Assembly: GCA_003389325.1 (NCBI GenBank)
Contig: QQVE01000019.1
Location: forward strand, 1-39,361
Length of the DNA: 39,361 bases
DNA from: Planctomycetota bacterium
Lineage (GTDB): Bacteria; Planctomycetota; Planctomycetia; Pirellulales; PALSA-1355
Reading direction: 5' to 3'
The notes beneath the pieces are model-generated. The model ran no database searches and was not told the DNA's origin. It saw only the letters and a list, made by a program, of their open reading frames with translations. Both the position numbers and the translations under genes were made by a program. Numbering within the stretch: position 1 is the first letter of the stretch; every line of letters starts with the position of its first letter. Positions 16,418-26,344 of the stretch are shown in pieces.

Positions 16418-17074
16418 TCAACCATCCGCGCTGGGATGTTGGCAGGCGGCGCGCTGAAGCAGTTCGCGGGACTTCGCGTCGAGTTGGTTTGGGCCGGCGT
16501 CCATGCCGACGGGGTTCTCGCCGAACAGCGCGGCCAGGAAGACGCAGGCCGCGAGATAGCTGCCGGCCGGGCTGGGATGGCTGCCGTCGCGATCGTAGAG
16601 GTCGGGGTGGTCGTGCTCGGCCAGAAAGGCTTGCCAGGCGAGTCCGACCGGCACCACGAGGGCCCCGAGTTCCCTGCCGATCTTGGTGTATGCCTTGCTG
16701 ATCGCTGCCTGCGTCTCGGGCGCGTGGCGGCGGGCCCAGGTCATGTACAGCACGGTACGCGAGCCGGCCTCGCGGATGACGGAGTGAAACTCGCCGACGT
16801 TCTCGGCCATGCGGGCGGCATTCTTCACCGGCAGCGTGCTTTGTTCTTGCAGCACCACGTCGTCGTAGCCGCCGTCGACGATCGCATCGATCGCCGGGCC
16901 GGCGTTCCAGTGCCGCCGCAACGACGCCCCGCCCGCGCTGATCAAGTCGTGCTCGATTCGCAGGCCGCGGGCGGCGGCCAACTCGGTCAGCATGCCGGGC
17001 AGATCGTTGCGGGCGGTGAAGCTGTTGCCGATGAACAGCATTCTGCGCGAGGTCGAGCGTGTCGGCTGGGTCAT
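16418..17074 (-). CDS. SGNH-hydrolase-type protein (DUF4886-like)
   Basis: The 218-residue protein has the SGNH blocks: RMLFIGNSFT with the nucleophile serine, a glycine in LISAGGASL, VVLQEQST, and the last block DRDGSHPSPAGSYLAACVFL with the catalytic Asp and His. No signal peptide is visible, so it is likely cytoplasmic. The family hydrolyses esters of lipids or sugars; the substrate here is unknown. It starts eight bases after the stop of the VOC gene on the same strand, so the two form an operon. Confidence 0.88.
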   Translation of the reverse strand: MTQPTRSTSRRMLFIGNSFTARNDLPGMLTELAAARGLRIEHDLISAGGASLRRHWNAGPAIDAIVDGGYDDVVLQEQSTLPVKNAARMAENVGEFHSVIREAGSRTVLYMTWARRHAPETQAAISKAYTKIGRELGALVVPVGLAWQAFLAEHDHPDLYDRDGSHPSPAGSYLAACVFLAALFGENPVGMDAGPNQLDAKSRELLQRAACQHPSADG

Positions 17075-17082
17075 GGCGCGGG

Positions 17083-17454
17083 CTACACGTGCTGGTCTAC
17101 GAGGATCGGGTTGCCGTCGGGATCGATCGCCACGAAGCTGGCCGGCCCGGTTGTCGTTTCGTCGGCTTCGGTGGCCAGCGTCACGCCTTGGGCCTTGAGC
17201 TCGCGCTGCAACTGGCGCACGTCGGTGAACGACTCGAGCGGCTGGGCGCTCTGACTCCAGCCCGGATTAAACGTCAGGGTGTTCTTGTCGAACATGCCCT
17301 GGAACAGCCCGAGGATGTGCTGGCCGTTCTTGAGAATCAGCCAGCCTTGCGAGGCCTCGCCGGCGAACACCTCGAAGCCGAACTTCTCATAGAAGGAGCG
17401 TGAGGCCTCGAGGTCCTTGACGGCCAGGCTCACCGAAAAAGCGCCGAGCTGCAT
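17083..17454 (-). CDS. VOC-family protein
   Basis: The ATG at 17454 gives a compact 123-residue VOC protein, which fits the family size; an upstream in-frame start would add unrelated residues. The two modules are visible: [20 protein letters not shown], then [18 protein letters not shown], and in the second half [15 protein letters not shown] ending [16 protein letters not shown]. The final DPDGNPI element is typical. The enzyme could be a lyase, dioxygenase or resistance protein; the substrate is unknown. It leads an operon with the SGNH hydrolase. Confidence 0.9.
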   Translation of the reverse strand: MQLGAFSVSLAVKDLEASRSFYEKFGFEVFAGEASQGWLILKNGQHILGLFQGMFDKNTLTFNPGWSQSAQPLESFTDVRQLQRELKAQGVTLATEADETTTGPASFVAIDPDGNPILVDQHV

Positions 17455-17590
17455 GGGAAGTCTCCGCTGCGCGAACTGGTTGCGTGAAGTGGGATGGCGA
17501 ACCGAGCCCGCATTAGACGCTTTGGCGAATCGTTGTTGAAGGCCCCGGGGCGGCAAAGGGGCGGGGGCAGGATGACGGTCGTGCCGCGTT

Positions 17591-19462
17591 TCAAATGCGC
17601 GATCGGAGGTGTTCGGCCAGGCGCATGGTCAACGCCACGAGCGTGAGCACCGGATTCGCCGCGGGGATAAACGGCCACACCGAAGGATCGGCGCAGTACA
17701 GGTTGTCGTAGGCCTCAAACTTCAATTGGGAATCGACCACGCCGGTGCCGTCGCCGCTGGTGCGGAGCGTGCCGCCGGCGTGGTGTACCGTGCCCTCGTT
17801 GCCGTAGCCCATGCCTTCCTCGGCGGTGAAAGGCACATCCAGCGAGGCCAGGATCGCGTTGCGCGTGTGGCGGGCGGCGTCGAAGTGGGGCCTGCCGGTC
17901 TCATTCGGCCTGACGTGAACGGCGAGTTTCCGGCCGTTGCCCCGCGATCGCACGAAGTTGGCGTCGTCCAAAAGACTGGCAAACGTGAACGTCATTTTGA
18001 TCTTCGATGGCTGCGCGCCGCGGAACAGTTCCGGATCGGAACTACGCACGTGCCAGTACACCGGATTGACGACTACCTCGACGTTGAACGGATGGTTCTC
18101 GAACGTGGCGTCTGGGCGGAAGAGATAGACTTTGGCGTGGTGGTCGCGACCGGCGAACGGAGTGCCGTCGGGAATCGTGTACTCGGCCGAGAAAAACGCG
18201 GGGTGGTCGGTCAAGCCGACGCCCATCTTGTGATTGGGATCGTCCAATTGGCTGTCGAGCGCGATCCGGGGGCTTTCCAACGATCCGGCGGCCAGCACGA
18301 CGAACCTGGCACGATAGCGGCGCGTCGTGTTGCCAAGCAGATCCTGGCAGACGACGTGGGTCACCCGATGGCCGTCGGTCTCGAGGCGCGTTACGAGGTG
18401 GCCGAGATTGATCGTGAGATTGTCCCGGCCCGCGGCGCCGGGAAATGCCAGCGAAGAGAGTAGCAGGTCGGCAGTGGAGAAGACGCCGGTGGAGCTTTCG
18501 AGGATGTCGACGAAGTCTCCCTCGCGATTGACGAACGGTTGGTGGCGCGAGCGGGGGAGATCTTCGATCGTCCATCCGTTCAGGTCGGCACGCAGCTTCT
18601 GCACGACGCGGTCCTGAAAGCGGCCCAATCGCCTTCGCATGCGCAACAGCGTTTCCGCGCCGTCATATCCGTCGCCGGCGAGATAGGCGCGAATGTCGTC
18701 GGGCCAGAACTGCAGCTCCCAGGGATGCATCCGCGGAATCAGTCCCGACCAATAGACCGACCGTCCCCCGAGGCTCAGATGCACTCCGCGCAGAAACCCC
18801 GAGCCGGGCTCGTTGTCGTAGTGGCCCACCTGGTGATGCTCGGCCAGCCGGGTCCAGTCGCCCGGCAGGTTCGTCATGTGCGAGGGCAGCGCGAGCCCAC
18901 CGGCCTCGAGGACCAGCGTCTTGACGCCGGCGTCGGCCAACTCGTCGGCCAGCGTGCCGCCACCCATGCCAGAGCCGATGACGATCACGTCGTAGAGGAT
19001 GTCGCGCGTGTTGCGCGGCACGGCCTCTTGCATGCGCTTCGAGGATTCGAGGTTGAAGTTGTCGTAGCCGTGCTGGTATCGGGCGAGCGGCGCGGGAAAC
19101 GCAATCTCCGCTTCGCCGAATTCCTGATCGGCGTTCGTGGCGATGCTGTGGTCGGGTGCTTGCTCCCAGTGTTCGCCGTCGAGGACGAACTTGAACGTCA
19201 TCGTGTCCGGCAAGCTGGCGATCTCGAAGAAGAACTCCCAGGCCCCGTCGCGATACGTGCCGAACGTGTCCGAGGCCCATCCATCGACGTCGCTGCGAAT
19301 CGTGACGACGTGATTGGGCGCGAAGCGGTTGGTGACGAAGCGGATCTTTCGCAGCGCGAGCGGCGCCGCCAGCATCTCGGCCGCAAACCGGGCGGGTCGC
19401 TCCGGCGGGCGCGGGCCTACGAATTCTCGACCGCTGCCGCTGTGATAGTTCAACTCGTCCAT
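17591..19462 (-). CDS. GMC-family FAD oxidoreductase with N-terminal beta-sandwich-like domain
   Basis: The 623-residue protein has two parts. Residues 35-110 look like a starch-binding or isoamylase-type beta-sandwich ([43 protein letters not shown]). Residues 155-623 are a GMC oxidoreductase: the FAD loop [18 protein letters not shown] at 162-179, [12 protein letters not shown], and near the end [15 protein letters not shown] and [20 protein letters not shown]. These supply the active-site His and the His/Asn position. GMC enzymes oxidise alcohols, sugars or cholesterol-like compounds using FAD. No signal peptide is seen. The start ATG at 19462 lies about 60 bases downstream of a near-consensus promoter. 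The N-terminal assignment is inference. Confidence 0.88.
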   Translation of the reverse strand: MDELNYHSGSGREFVGPRPPERPARFAAEMLAAPLALRKIRFVTNRFAPNHVVTIRSDVDGWASDTFGTYRDGAWEFFFEIASLPDTMTFKFVLDGEHWEQAPDHSIATNADQEFGEAEIAFPAPLARYQHGYDNFNLESSKRMQEAVPRNTRDILYDVIVIGSGMGGGTLADELADAGVKTLVLEAGGLALPSHMTNLPGDWTRLAEHHQVGHYDNEPGSGFLRGVHLSLGGRSVYWSGLIPRMHPWELQFWPDDIRAYLAGDGYDGAETLLRMRRRLGRFQDRVVQKLRADLNGWTIEDLPRSRHQPFVNREGDFVDILESSTGVFSTADLLLSSLAFPGAAGRDNLTINLGHLVTRLETDGHRVTHVVCQDLLGNTTRRYRARFVVLAAGSLESPRIALDSQLDDPNHKMGVGLTDHPAFFSAEYTIPDGTPFAGRDHHAKVYLFRPDATFENHPFNVEVVVNPVYWHVRSSDPELFRGAQPSKIKMTFTFASLLDDANFVRSRGNGRKLAVHVRPNETGRPHFDAARHTRNAILASLDVPFTAEEGMGYGNEGTVHHAGGTLRTSGDGTGVVDSQLKFEAYDNLYCADPSVWPFIPAANPVLTLVALTMRLAEHLRSRI

Positions 19463-19521
19463 GCGCGCTCACATGGGGGTCGGCCGCAGACCTATATGGA
19501 GAACGTTGCGCCGCGTGCGGT

Positions 19522-19550
19522 GTTATAGTGACCCCACCTGAGGGTGTCAA
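19522..19550 (-). promoter_or_regulatory. Near-consensus sigma-70 promoter of the GMC gene
   Basis: Read on the minus strand, TTGACA (19550-19545) is followed after exactly 17 bases by TATAAC (19527-19522). This is five of six at -10 and six of six at -35. The predicted start of transcription is near 19515, about 50 bases before the ATG at 19462. It is the best housekeeping-type promoter seen in the window. Confidence 0.75.
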
Positions 19551-19617
19551 CGATTTGTCGGGCGAGTGGGCCGGGCGCTCGCTATGATCGATTTGACGGC
19601 GGGTCGGCGGAGAGCTG

Positions 19618-21009
19618 CTAGGGCGATACGTCGTCTTTCGCGAAGCGGATGTTCTGCGCGCGGCCGGAGCCGACGCGGCAGGCGGTGATTTGTCCGGCAT
19701 CGTCGGCGGTGAAGTGCAGCTCGATGCCGGTGCCGGGCAGCGAGAAGGCGTGGGCATCGTCCAGCGGGGCGAGCTTGCCGGGCACTTCCCGCGTGTGCTT
19801 GAGCACCAGGTCGGTGCCTTCGGCGGCGATCTCGTAAGTGACGTCGAGCTCGTCGCTGGTGTAGCGGCCGGCATAGCGCTTGAGGCTTTCGCCGATCGCC
19901 TCAGCCAGCACGACGTCGGCCACTTGCTCGGCGAGCTCCGCCGGGTTCGCGGTGCCGAGGTTCGCCAGCACGATCACCGCCGCCCGCTGGTCGGGAAAGC
20001 CGACCAGGTGCGTGCGAAAGCCCATCATCGCTCCGCCGTGCCCCAGCGTGGTGAGGCCCTTGTACTGGCCGTGGCTCAGGCCGAAGGCGTAGTCGAGCTC
20101 GCTGCCGTCGTTCAGCTTGCCGCGGGTCTTCATCAGCGGCAGAAAGCCGTCGCCGCCGATCTGGTTCGATTCGAAGTTGCGGACCCACAGCACGAGGTCG
20201 TCGACGGTGGAGAGCAATCCGCCCGAGCCGACCTGGTCGAAGTTGGCCAGGTAGCTGATCTGGTAGCCGTCGCCCTGCGGCATGTAGCTGATCACGCGGT
20301 TCTTGACGATCTCGCTACGGTCGTCGTGAAAACGCGTGTTCTTCATGCCCAGCGGCTCGAAGATCTTTTCCCGGGCATACTCGCGCATCGACTTGCCCGC
20401 GGCACGGCGGACGATTTCCGAGAGCAGGAAGTAGCCGGAGTTGGAGTAGAGATACTTTTCGCCGGGGGCGAAGTTGAGCTCCTGGTGCCGAGTGATCAAC
20501 TCGAGCACTTCGTCGACCGAAGTAACGTCCTCGAACCGCCGACGGCCGAGACTCATCAGGGTCAGGTAGTCGCGCAGCCCGCTGGTGTGGTGTACCAGGT
20601 GCCGCACGGTGATCGGCCCGCCGTCGTACTCGGGGAACTCGGGAAAGAATTTGGAGAGCGGATCGTCGAGCGAGAGCTTGCCCTCCTGCACCAACAGCGC
20701 GATGCAGGCCGCGGTGAACTGCTTGGAGACGCTCGCCAGGTAGAACACCGAATCCGAAGCGATCAGAATGCCGTAGTCGAGATTGGCGATGCCGTAGCCG
20801 CGCTTGTGAATCACCTGGCCCTGGCGCATGACCGCCACGGCGCACCCCGGCGAGTCGGGCTTGTCGAACCGGGCAAACACCTGGTCGATCTGCTCGGCCA
20901 GTTCGCCCGAGGCCTCGTCCGCCGCCGCGGGGGCGATGCTCGTGGAAGCGGTCGCGGTTAGGATGGCCAGCACGATCCAAGGCGGCACACGGCGCGGGTT
21001 CGAAGCCAT
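19618..21009 (-). CDS. Exported serine hydrolase of the beta-lactamase/PBP fold (class C-like)
   Basis: The ATG at 21009 gives a 463-residue protein with a signal peptide (about residues 1-30). The fold is clear from three motifs: S-x-x-K at 93-96 (SVSK), Y-x-N at 187-189 (YSN) and H-G-G at 323-325. HLVHHTSGLRDYL and LYSNSGYFLLSEIVRRAAGK are typical of the class C-like esterase/peptidase group. After residue 360 a separate C-terminal beta domain follows (YAGRYTSDELDVTYEI), common in these proteins. The enzyme should act in the periplasm on an ester or D-amino-acid peptide; beta-lactam hydrolysis is possible but unlikely as the main role. Confidence 0.93.
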   Translation of the reverse strand: MASNPRRVPPWIVLAILTATASTSIAPAAADEASGELAEQIDQVFARFDKPDSPGCAVAVMRQGQVIHKRGYGIANLDYGILIASDSVFYLASVSKQFTAACIALLVQEGKLSLDDPLSKFFPEFPEYDGGPITVRHLVHHTSGLRDYLTLMSLGRRRFEDVTSVDEVLELITRHQELNFAPGEKYLYSNSGYFLLSEIVRRAAGKSMREYAREKIFEPLGMKNTRFHDDRSEIVKNRVISYMPQGDGYQISYLANFDQVGSGGLLSTVDDLVLWVRNFESNQIGGDGFLPLMKTRGKLNDGSELDYAFGLSHGQYKGLTTLGHGGAMMGFRTHLVGFPDQRAAVIVLANLGTANPAELAEQVADVVLAEAIGESLKRYAGRYTSDELDVTYEIAAEGTDLVLKHTREVPGKLAPLDDAHAFSLPGTGIELHFTADDAGQITACRVGSGRAQNIRFAKDDVSP

Positions 21010-21312
21010 GGTGCACGTTCTCGCGAGGCGGATGGGCTCTTGGGAAAAAGAGGCGCAGCCATCGTGGCCAGCCCCCTCGATGATGTCAAGCTGCGCGTGC
21101 TGGGCGACGCGTGGGGGGCCGCCGCTGCTCGCCGCGCGTCCGCGGGGGGCGAGAAACGTCCAGCTCGGGGTCGGGGGAAATCCAGCGGCAGCCGGGCTTT
21201 TGGGCCTCTTTGGGCAACGGCATGGCAAATGCGATACGTCGACTTGCCCTGGCACGCGGCGGCAGCGGGCGGCCGTGGCCGGGCGATGATCGTCTGCTTA
21301 TCGAGGTGCGTT

Positions 21313-21459
21313 ATGTTGTGGACGCTGCTATTGATTTTGTTGATCCTGTGGGCCCTGGGCTTCGGTTTCGGGTTCGTGGGCAACCTGATTCACCTGCTGC
21401 TGGTTGTGGCGCTGATCGTGTTGGTGATCCAACTCGTGCAAGGCCGCAAGGTCGTGTAG
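21313..21459 (+). CDS. Small lmo0937-family membrane protein
   Basis: The ATG at 21313, preceded by GAGGT, encodes only 48 residues: two hydrophobic stretches (WTLLLILLILWALGFGFGF and LIHLLLVVALIVLVIQLVQG) and a basic end. This size and the L-W-x-L-G-x-x-x-G...G-x-x-I-H-x-L pattern match the short lmo0937-type membrane proteins found widely in bacteria. Their function is not established; some are linked to stress. The call rests on the pattern alone. Confidence 0.75.
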   Translation: MLWTLLLILLILWALGFGFGFVGNLIHLLLVVALIVLVIQLVQGRKVV

Positions 21460-21590
21460 GCCAGCAGGCGAGAACAGGGCGGTTATCGGCGCGAGGCCTC
21501 CGCGGTATACTGCCAGCGCGGCGGTGTGCCGCAGAAGTCGACGTGCTAGCAAGGCGTCGCCGCCGCTTCGAAGGTCCCTGATCCTGCCTG

Positions 21591-23888
21591 ATGAGACGAT
21601 CCTTCCTGGCCACCTGGAGTCGCGTGATCGTGATTGCCGTGGTGGCGATGTTTCCACTCACGGTCGTCGGCGCCCTGCTCGCGCTGAGCACCAACAGCAA
21701 CGACGTCGCCGAATGGCTGCCCGAGTCGTTCGAGGCGACGCAGGACTACCGCCGCTTCGAGGCCACGTTCGGCAGCGAGGCCTTCGTGCTGGTGAGCTGG
21801 CAGGGGTGCACGCTCGAAGATCCCCGGCTGCGCGAGTTCGCCAGTAAGCTCGACGCCGAGGAGCCGCATTACTTCCATGAGGCTCTCACCGGGCCGGGCA
21901 TGATCGACCGGTTGATGAGCCCGCCGACCAGCCTGTCGCTCGACCAGGCCATCGGTCGGCTGCGGGGCACGTTTGTCGGTCCCAACGGCGAGCAAAGCTG
22001 CGCGATCCTGTCGCTCACGGATCTCGGCCGCGACAATCTGCACCCGGCGCTGGACCAGGTGTACCACGTGGCCGTCGACGAAGTGGGGATTCCGCTGGAG
22101 AGCCTGCACCTGGGCGGGCCGCCGGTCGACAACGTGGCCATCGATACCGAGGGCGAGCGGATGCTGCTACCCTTGATGTTCCTTACCGGCGGGGTCGGGC
22201 TGGTGCTGGCCGGCTGGTTCTTGCGCGACGTGCGGCTCACCATCTTCGTGTGCTTTGCCGGGGCGTATTCCGCCGTGCTGTGCTTTGCCCTGGTGTACCT
22301 GCTGGGCAGCACCGTCGACTCCGTGTTGCTGACCATGCCGGCCGTGGTGTACACCGCGGGCCTGGCCGCGGCCATGCACCTGATCAATTACTACCGGCAC
22401 GCCCGGGTCCAGGGGGACGAAGGCGCCATCCAGCGCGGCGTCGAAGCGGCCTGGCTGCCGTGCCTGCTTTCGGCCGGCACGACCGCCATCGGGCTGGTCA
22501 GCCTGATGATCGGCGACCTGCGGCCGATCGTGAAGTTCGGCTTCTTTACGGCGCTGGGCGTGGTGGCCGCCGTGGGGCTGGTGTTTCTGTTCCTGCCCGC
22601 GGCGCTGTACTTGTGGCCGCCCAAATCGCACGAGGGAGAGCCGGGGGCCGACCCGCGCACCGTGCGGCACTATGCCCGCATGCGCAGCGTCGGCGAGGGC
22701 ATCGTCGGCCGCGCGCGCTGGGTGTGGGCGGGCTTCGTGTTGTTGATCGCCATCGGCTTAAGCGGGCTGGTGCAGGCGCGAACCACGATCAACCTGATGA
22801 GCCTGTTTTCGCCCGACGCGCAGATCATTCTGTCGTATCAATGGCTCGAAGAGCATCTGGGGCCGCTGGTGCCGATGGAGATCGTCGTGCGGTTCGATCC
22901 CGATGCAGGCGATCGCTCGCTGGTCGAGCGGATGCGCATCGTCGAGCAGGTGCAGGACGCGGCCCAGGACATCGACGAGGTGGGCGGGACGCTGTCGGCC
23001 GTGACGTTTGCGCCCAATCTGGCTCCCAAGCGCAGCGGTTTGTTGCGCGGGAGCACCTACGACGACGTGCTCAACCGCCGGCTGACCGCCCATCGCGACG
23101 AGTTGATCGATCAGGGCTATCTGGCCGAGGACGAGGCCACCGGCGACGAGCTGTGGCGGATCAGCCTGCGGGTGGCGGCCCTGCAGGACATCGACTACGG
23201 CGTCTTCATCCACGACGTGCGCGAGCACATCGAGCCGGTGGTCGACGCGCACCGCGGACCCGAGCAGGGCGGGCTGGTGGACGTGACCTACACGGGAATG
23301 ACGCCCATCGTGTACATGGCCGAGCGGGCGTTGATGAATGGCCTGATCAAGAGCTTTGGCACCGCGTTCGTGATGATCGCCGTGGTGATGAGCTTGCTGT
23401 TCGGCGACGTGCGGGCCGGGCTGCTGACCATGTTGCCCAACGTGTTTCCCGTGGCCGTGGTGTTCGGCCTGATGAGTTGGGCCCGGGTGCCGCTGGACAT
23501 CGGCACGATGATGACCGCCAGCGTGGCGATGGGGGTCTGCATCGACGACACGATGCACTTCGCCCATTGGTTCCGCCGGGCCACGCAGAACGGGGCGGGC
23601 CGCAAGCAGGCCGTGGTCATGGCGTTTGAGCACACGGCCGGCGTGATCTACCAGAGCTCGGCCATCGTCGGACTGGGGCTGGTTACCTTTGCGCTCAGCG
23701 CGTTCATGCCCACGCGGCGGTTCGGCTTGCTGATGTTCACGCTGTTGAGCTTCGGGCTGTTGGCCGATCTGACGTTGACGCCGGCCATGCTTTCCGGCTG
23801 GTGCGGTCAATTCTTCGAACGGCGCCACCGCCGCGGCAAGCCCGAGGCCGATGCTCCTGCGGTGGCTCAGGACACGCACGCCGGTTGA
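21591..23888 (+). CDS. RND/MMPL-family transporter (HAE3-like)
   Basis: The 765-residue protein has the duplicated RND plan: helix 1 at about 12-34, a first periplasmic domain (35-190), a block of five helices (about 192-345), helix 7 at about 380-400 (WVWAGFVLLIAIGLSGLVQA), a second periplasmic domain (400-580), and a last block of five helices. The GD-containing motif SLMIGDLRPIVKFGFFTALG ends the first half and GVCIDDTMHFAHWF marks the second. At about half the length of classical RND pumps, it fits the MMPL/HAE3 group, which moves lipids or hydrophobic products using the proton gradient. HpnN-type members move hopanoids. The neighbouring lipid-modifying genes make a lipid cargo attractive, but this is inference. 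Confidence 0.9.
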   Translation: MRRSFLATWSRVIVIAVVAMFPLTVVGALLALSTNSNDVAEWLPESFEATQDYRRFEATFGSEAFVLVSWQGCTLEDPRLREFASKLDAEEPHYFHEALTGPGMIDRLMSPPTSLSLDQAIGRLRGTFVGPNGEQSCAILSLTDLGRDNLHPALDQVYHVAVDEVGIPLESLHLGGPPVDNVAIDTEGERMLLPLMFLTGGVGLVLAGWFLRDVRLTIFVCFAGAYSAVLCFALVYLLGSTVDSVLLTMPAVVYTAGLAAAMHLINYYRHARVQGDEGAIQRGVEAAWLPCLLSAGTTAIGLVSLMIGDLRPIVKFGFFTALGVVAAVGLVFLFLPAALYLWPPKSHEGEPGADPRTVRHYARMRSVGEGIVGRARWVWAGFVLLIAIGLSGLVQARTTINLMSLFSPDAQIILSYQWLEEHLGPLVPMEIVVRFDPDAGDRSLVERMRIVEQVQDAAQDIDEVGGTLSAVTFAPNLAPKRSGLLRGSTYDDVLNRRLTAHRDELIDQGYLAEDEATGDELWRISLRVAALQDIDYGVFIHDVREHIEPVVDAHRGPEQGGLVDVTYTGMTPIVYMAERALMNGLIKSFGTAFVMIAVVMSLLFGDVRAGLLTMLPNVFPVAVVFGLMSWARVPLDIGTMMTASVAMGVCIDDTMHFAHWFRRATQNGAGRKQAVVMAFEHTAGVIYQSSAIVGLGLVTFALSAFMPTRRFGLLMFTLLSFGLLADLTLTPAMLSGWCGQFFERRHRRGKPEADAPAVAQDTHAG

Positions 23889-23908
23889 TGCCGCTACGGG
23901 GAGCGCGC

Positions 23909-24526
23909 TTACCAGAGCACGGCGTGCAGGAAGAACACGGCGGCGAAAGCCCCGCTGCCGACGGCCGCTCCGGCCAGCGTCTGCATCAGCGTGTGACGCC
24001 GCAGGTAGAGCCGGGCCCAGATCACCAGCGGCACCAAGAGCGAGAGCACCAGCGCCGCGCGTCCCAGCGTGCAGAACCCGAAGGTGGCCAGGCCGGCGCT
24101 GGTGGCCGAGTGAATGCTGATCTGCCAGACCAGCGTGATGGCGAACAGCATCAGGGTTTGCGCAAGCGCCGCCACCAGCGGCACCAGGAAGGCATCGGGC
24201 GCGTGCAGATAGAACAGCAGTCCCACGGCCGACAGCGCCGAGCCCGAGGCCACGGCAAAGGGGCCGGTTCGTTCCCGGCGGTCGGGCAGGTGAAAGTCGG
24301 TGATCCGCCCGGTGCGCAGCAGCCACAGCAGATAGGCCAGCGGCACCGGGACCGCGACGGCGAAGTAGAGCAGGGCGTAGAGGTAGGTTCCCGGCACGTC
24401 GCTGGCCCACACGCCCAAGGCCAGGGCCGGCACGGCCAACGCGGCCGGACTGAGCAGATCGGAGATCACGCGGGCCGCGAGCATCAACCGTCGCGCATCG
24501 GGCGCGAGGCAGGCAACTTGTGCCAT
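23909..24526 (-). CDS. PAP2-like (phosphatase/phosphotransferase) membrane protein
   Basis: The ATG at 24526 gives a 205-residue protein with about six membrane helices. Weak but ordered PAP2 motifs are present: FHLPDRRERTGPFAVASG in the position of the first phosphatase motif, ISIHSATSAG for the second (His kept), and WARLYLRRHTLMQTLAGAAV for the third (Arg and His kept). Such proteins dephosphorylate lipid or isoprenoid phosphates at the membrane. It converges on the RND transporter gene (20 bases between stops) and is divergent from the CFA-family gene. Function as an isoprenoid phosphatase is inference. Confidence 0.75.
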   Translation of the reverse strand: MAQVACLAPDARRLMLAARVISDLLSPAALAVPALALGVWASDVPGTYLYALLYFAVAVPVPLAYLLWLLRTGRITDFHLPDRRERTGPFAVASGSALSAVGLLFYLHAPDAFLVPLVAALAQTLMLFAITLVWQISIHSATSAGLATFGFCTLGRAALVLSLLVPLVIWARLYLRRHTLMQTLAGAAVGSGAFAAVFFLHAVLW

Positions 24527-24942
24527 GCGAAGATGTTCCTGAAGTAAGAGGGTGCGAGGTTGCCCCGGGTCGGCGGCCGGCGGCGGTTGGAATGGCTTCT
24601 TGCTGTGTTTATTACGCAGCGGAAGCAGGTGGGTTCTTTTGGGGAGGAATTGCACGACGCGCGAGGCAATCTTAGCGTGTCTTGCCTAACCGGCAAGTCC
24701 CCGCGCCCCTTCGGTTGCGCAGGCGTGCATTGGCCCGGCGGGTTTGCTATGTTGTTTGGGGGGTGCCGGGCGTCGGTAGCGGCCTTGGTTCCGGGCGGTG
24801 CCGCGCCGGTCGATTCCCGCGAGCGGAAAGGATTTCCGAAAAAGTGGCAACCATTCGCCGCGATCCAGCAAATCTCGGTCGCGCCTGGGCGAAGCGCAAT
24901 GAGATGATTGCGGCAGGGACTGGCTAACGGGAGGTGCGCTCT
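24527..24942. other. Divergent promoter region between the PAP2-like and CFA-family genes
   Basis: These 416 bases hold no supported gene. They should contain two promoters facing outward, but no hexamer pair stands out. Short inverted elements such as CTTGCC/GGCAAG near 24680 are the only structure seen. GGGAGGTG at 24928-24935 is a strong ribosome site for the CFA-family gene. Confidence 0.5.
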
Positions 24943-26343
24943 ATGCGTCACGGTTCCAACCCAGCAGGCGAGGGGCGCCCGGCGACCCAAGTCGCTGTAA
25001 ATGAGCGGAACGGGGCAGGCAGCAGCAACGGCACAGGGAACCACGGGGCACTCGACAGCAGAACGTCAGTAGACACCTCGCCGCGACGCGACGGGCCGCA
25101 CGGCAAGCGGCCCGGGGTCGTACGGCCCCGGCACCGCTGGCTGATCGAAAAGCTGCTCCACATGATCGGCTGCCCGCCGGTGGCCGTCACACTGTGGGAC
25201 GGCCACGAGATACGGGCCTCGGAGCGCTCGCCGCTGGCCACGGTGGTGGTGCACAACGCCGCCACGCTGCGGCGGATCGTGGTAGACCCCTTCTATCAAA
25301 TCGCCGAAGCCTACACCAACGGCCAGATCGACATCCTGGGCGACCTGGTCGGCGCGGCCGAAGCATTCAACCGCTCGCTCCGCACGGTGGCCGGCACCAC
25401 GTTCTGGAACAGCATTCCCACCAAGCTGCGGCTGCCGCGGATCAACTCGCTGTCGAAGTCGCGCGACAACGTCTATCACCACTACGACATCGGCAACGAC
25501 TTCTACGAGTTGTGGCTCGACGAACAGTTGGCCTACACCTGCGCCTACTTTCCCACGCCGCAGGCCACGCTCGAAGAAGCGCAAGTGGCCAAGTTCGACC
25601 ACGTATGCCGCAAAGTGCAGCTCAAGCCGGGCGAGCGCGTCGTCGAGGCCGGCTGCGGCTGGGGCGGGCTGGCGCTGCACATGGCCCGGCACTACGGCGT
25701 CACGGTGAGGGCCTACAACGTCTCGCGCGAGCAGATCGCCCACGCCCGCAAGCGCGCCAAGCAAGAGGGGCTCGACGACCGCGTCGAGTTCATCGAGGAC
25801 GACTGGCGCAACATCACGGGGCAGTACGACGCCTTCGTGTCGGTCGGCATGCTCGAACACGTCGGCAAGGGGTACTATCGAACGCTGGGCGAGGTGATTC
25901 ACCGCTCGCTGACCGACAAGGGTCGCGGCCTGGTGCACTCGATCGGCCGCAATCGCCCGACGCCGGTCGATCGCTGGATCGAGCGTCGCATTTTCCCCGG
26001 CAGCTTCACGCCGTCGCTATCGGAAATGATGCGGATCTTCGAGCCCCGCGAGTTCTCCGTGCTCGACGTGGAGAACCTTCGGCTGCACTACGCCCAAACC
26101 CTACGGCACTGGCTGTCGCGCTTCGAGCGCGGCGTGAACCGCGTGCAGGAGCTGTTCGACGAGCGATTCGTCCGCACCTGGCGGCTGTACCTGGCCGGAT
26201 CGGTGGCGGCGTTCGAGACCGGCGAATTGCAGTTGTTCCAGGTGCTGTTTGCCCGGCACGACTTGAACGAGATGCCGATCACGCGCGACCACCTGTACGC
26301 GCCGCAGGAAAACGCGCCGGCCGTGGCGGCCGAGGGCGCCTGA
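24943..26343 (+). CDS. Cyclopropane-fatty-acid-synthase family SAM methyltransferase
   Basis: The ATG at 24943, eight bases after GGGAGGTG, gives 466 residues. Residues 1-60 are low-complexity and basic. Residues 80-160 form the N-terminal lipid-binding-like domain. From 178 the catalytic domain begins with VYHHYDIGNDFYELWLDE. SAM is bound by EAGCGWGG (235-242). All five residues known to hold the active-site bicarbonate in E. coli CFA synthase are present by motif: C200 (YTCAYF), E305 (GMLEHVG), H332 and I334 (VHSIG) and Y383. The enzyme should therefore transfer a one-carbon unit from SAM to a double bond in a phospholipid acyl chain. The product could be a cyclopropane, methylene or methyl branch. 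It is followed one base later by a flavin reductase gene. Confidence 0.93.
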   Translation: MRHGSNPAGEGRPATQVAVNERNGAGSSNGTGNHGALDSRTSVDTSPRRDGPHGKRPGVVRPRHRWLIEKLLHMIGCPPVAVTLWDGHEIRASERSPLATVVVHNAATLRRIVVDPFYQIAEAYTNGQIDILGDLVGAAEAFNRSLRTVAGTTFWNSIPTKLRLPRINSLSKSRDNVYHHYDIGNDFYELWLDEQLAYTCAYFPTPQATLEEAQVAKFDHVCRKVQLKPGERVVEAGCGWGGLALHMARHYGVTVRAYNVSREQIAHARKRAKQEGLDDRVEFIEDDWRNITGQYDAFVSVGMLEHVGKGYYRTLGEVIHRSLTDKGRGLVHSIGRNRPTPVDRWIERRIFPGSFTPSLSEMMRIFEPREFSVLDVENLRLHYAQTLRHWLSRFERGVNRVQELFDERFVRTWRLYLAGSVAAFETGELQLFQVLFARHDLNEMPITRDHLYAPQENAPAVAAEGA

Positions 26344-26344
26344 C

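Noticed and set aside
22758..24410. A 550-residue minus-strand open frame opposite the RND transporter
   Set aside because: It is His/Gln/Arg-rich and runs antisense to clear RND helices and through the PAP2-like gene in another frame.
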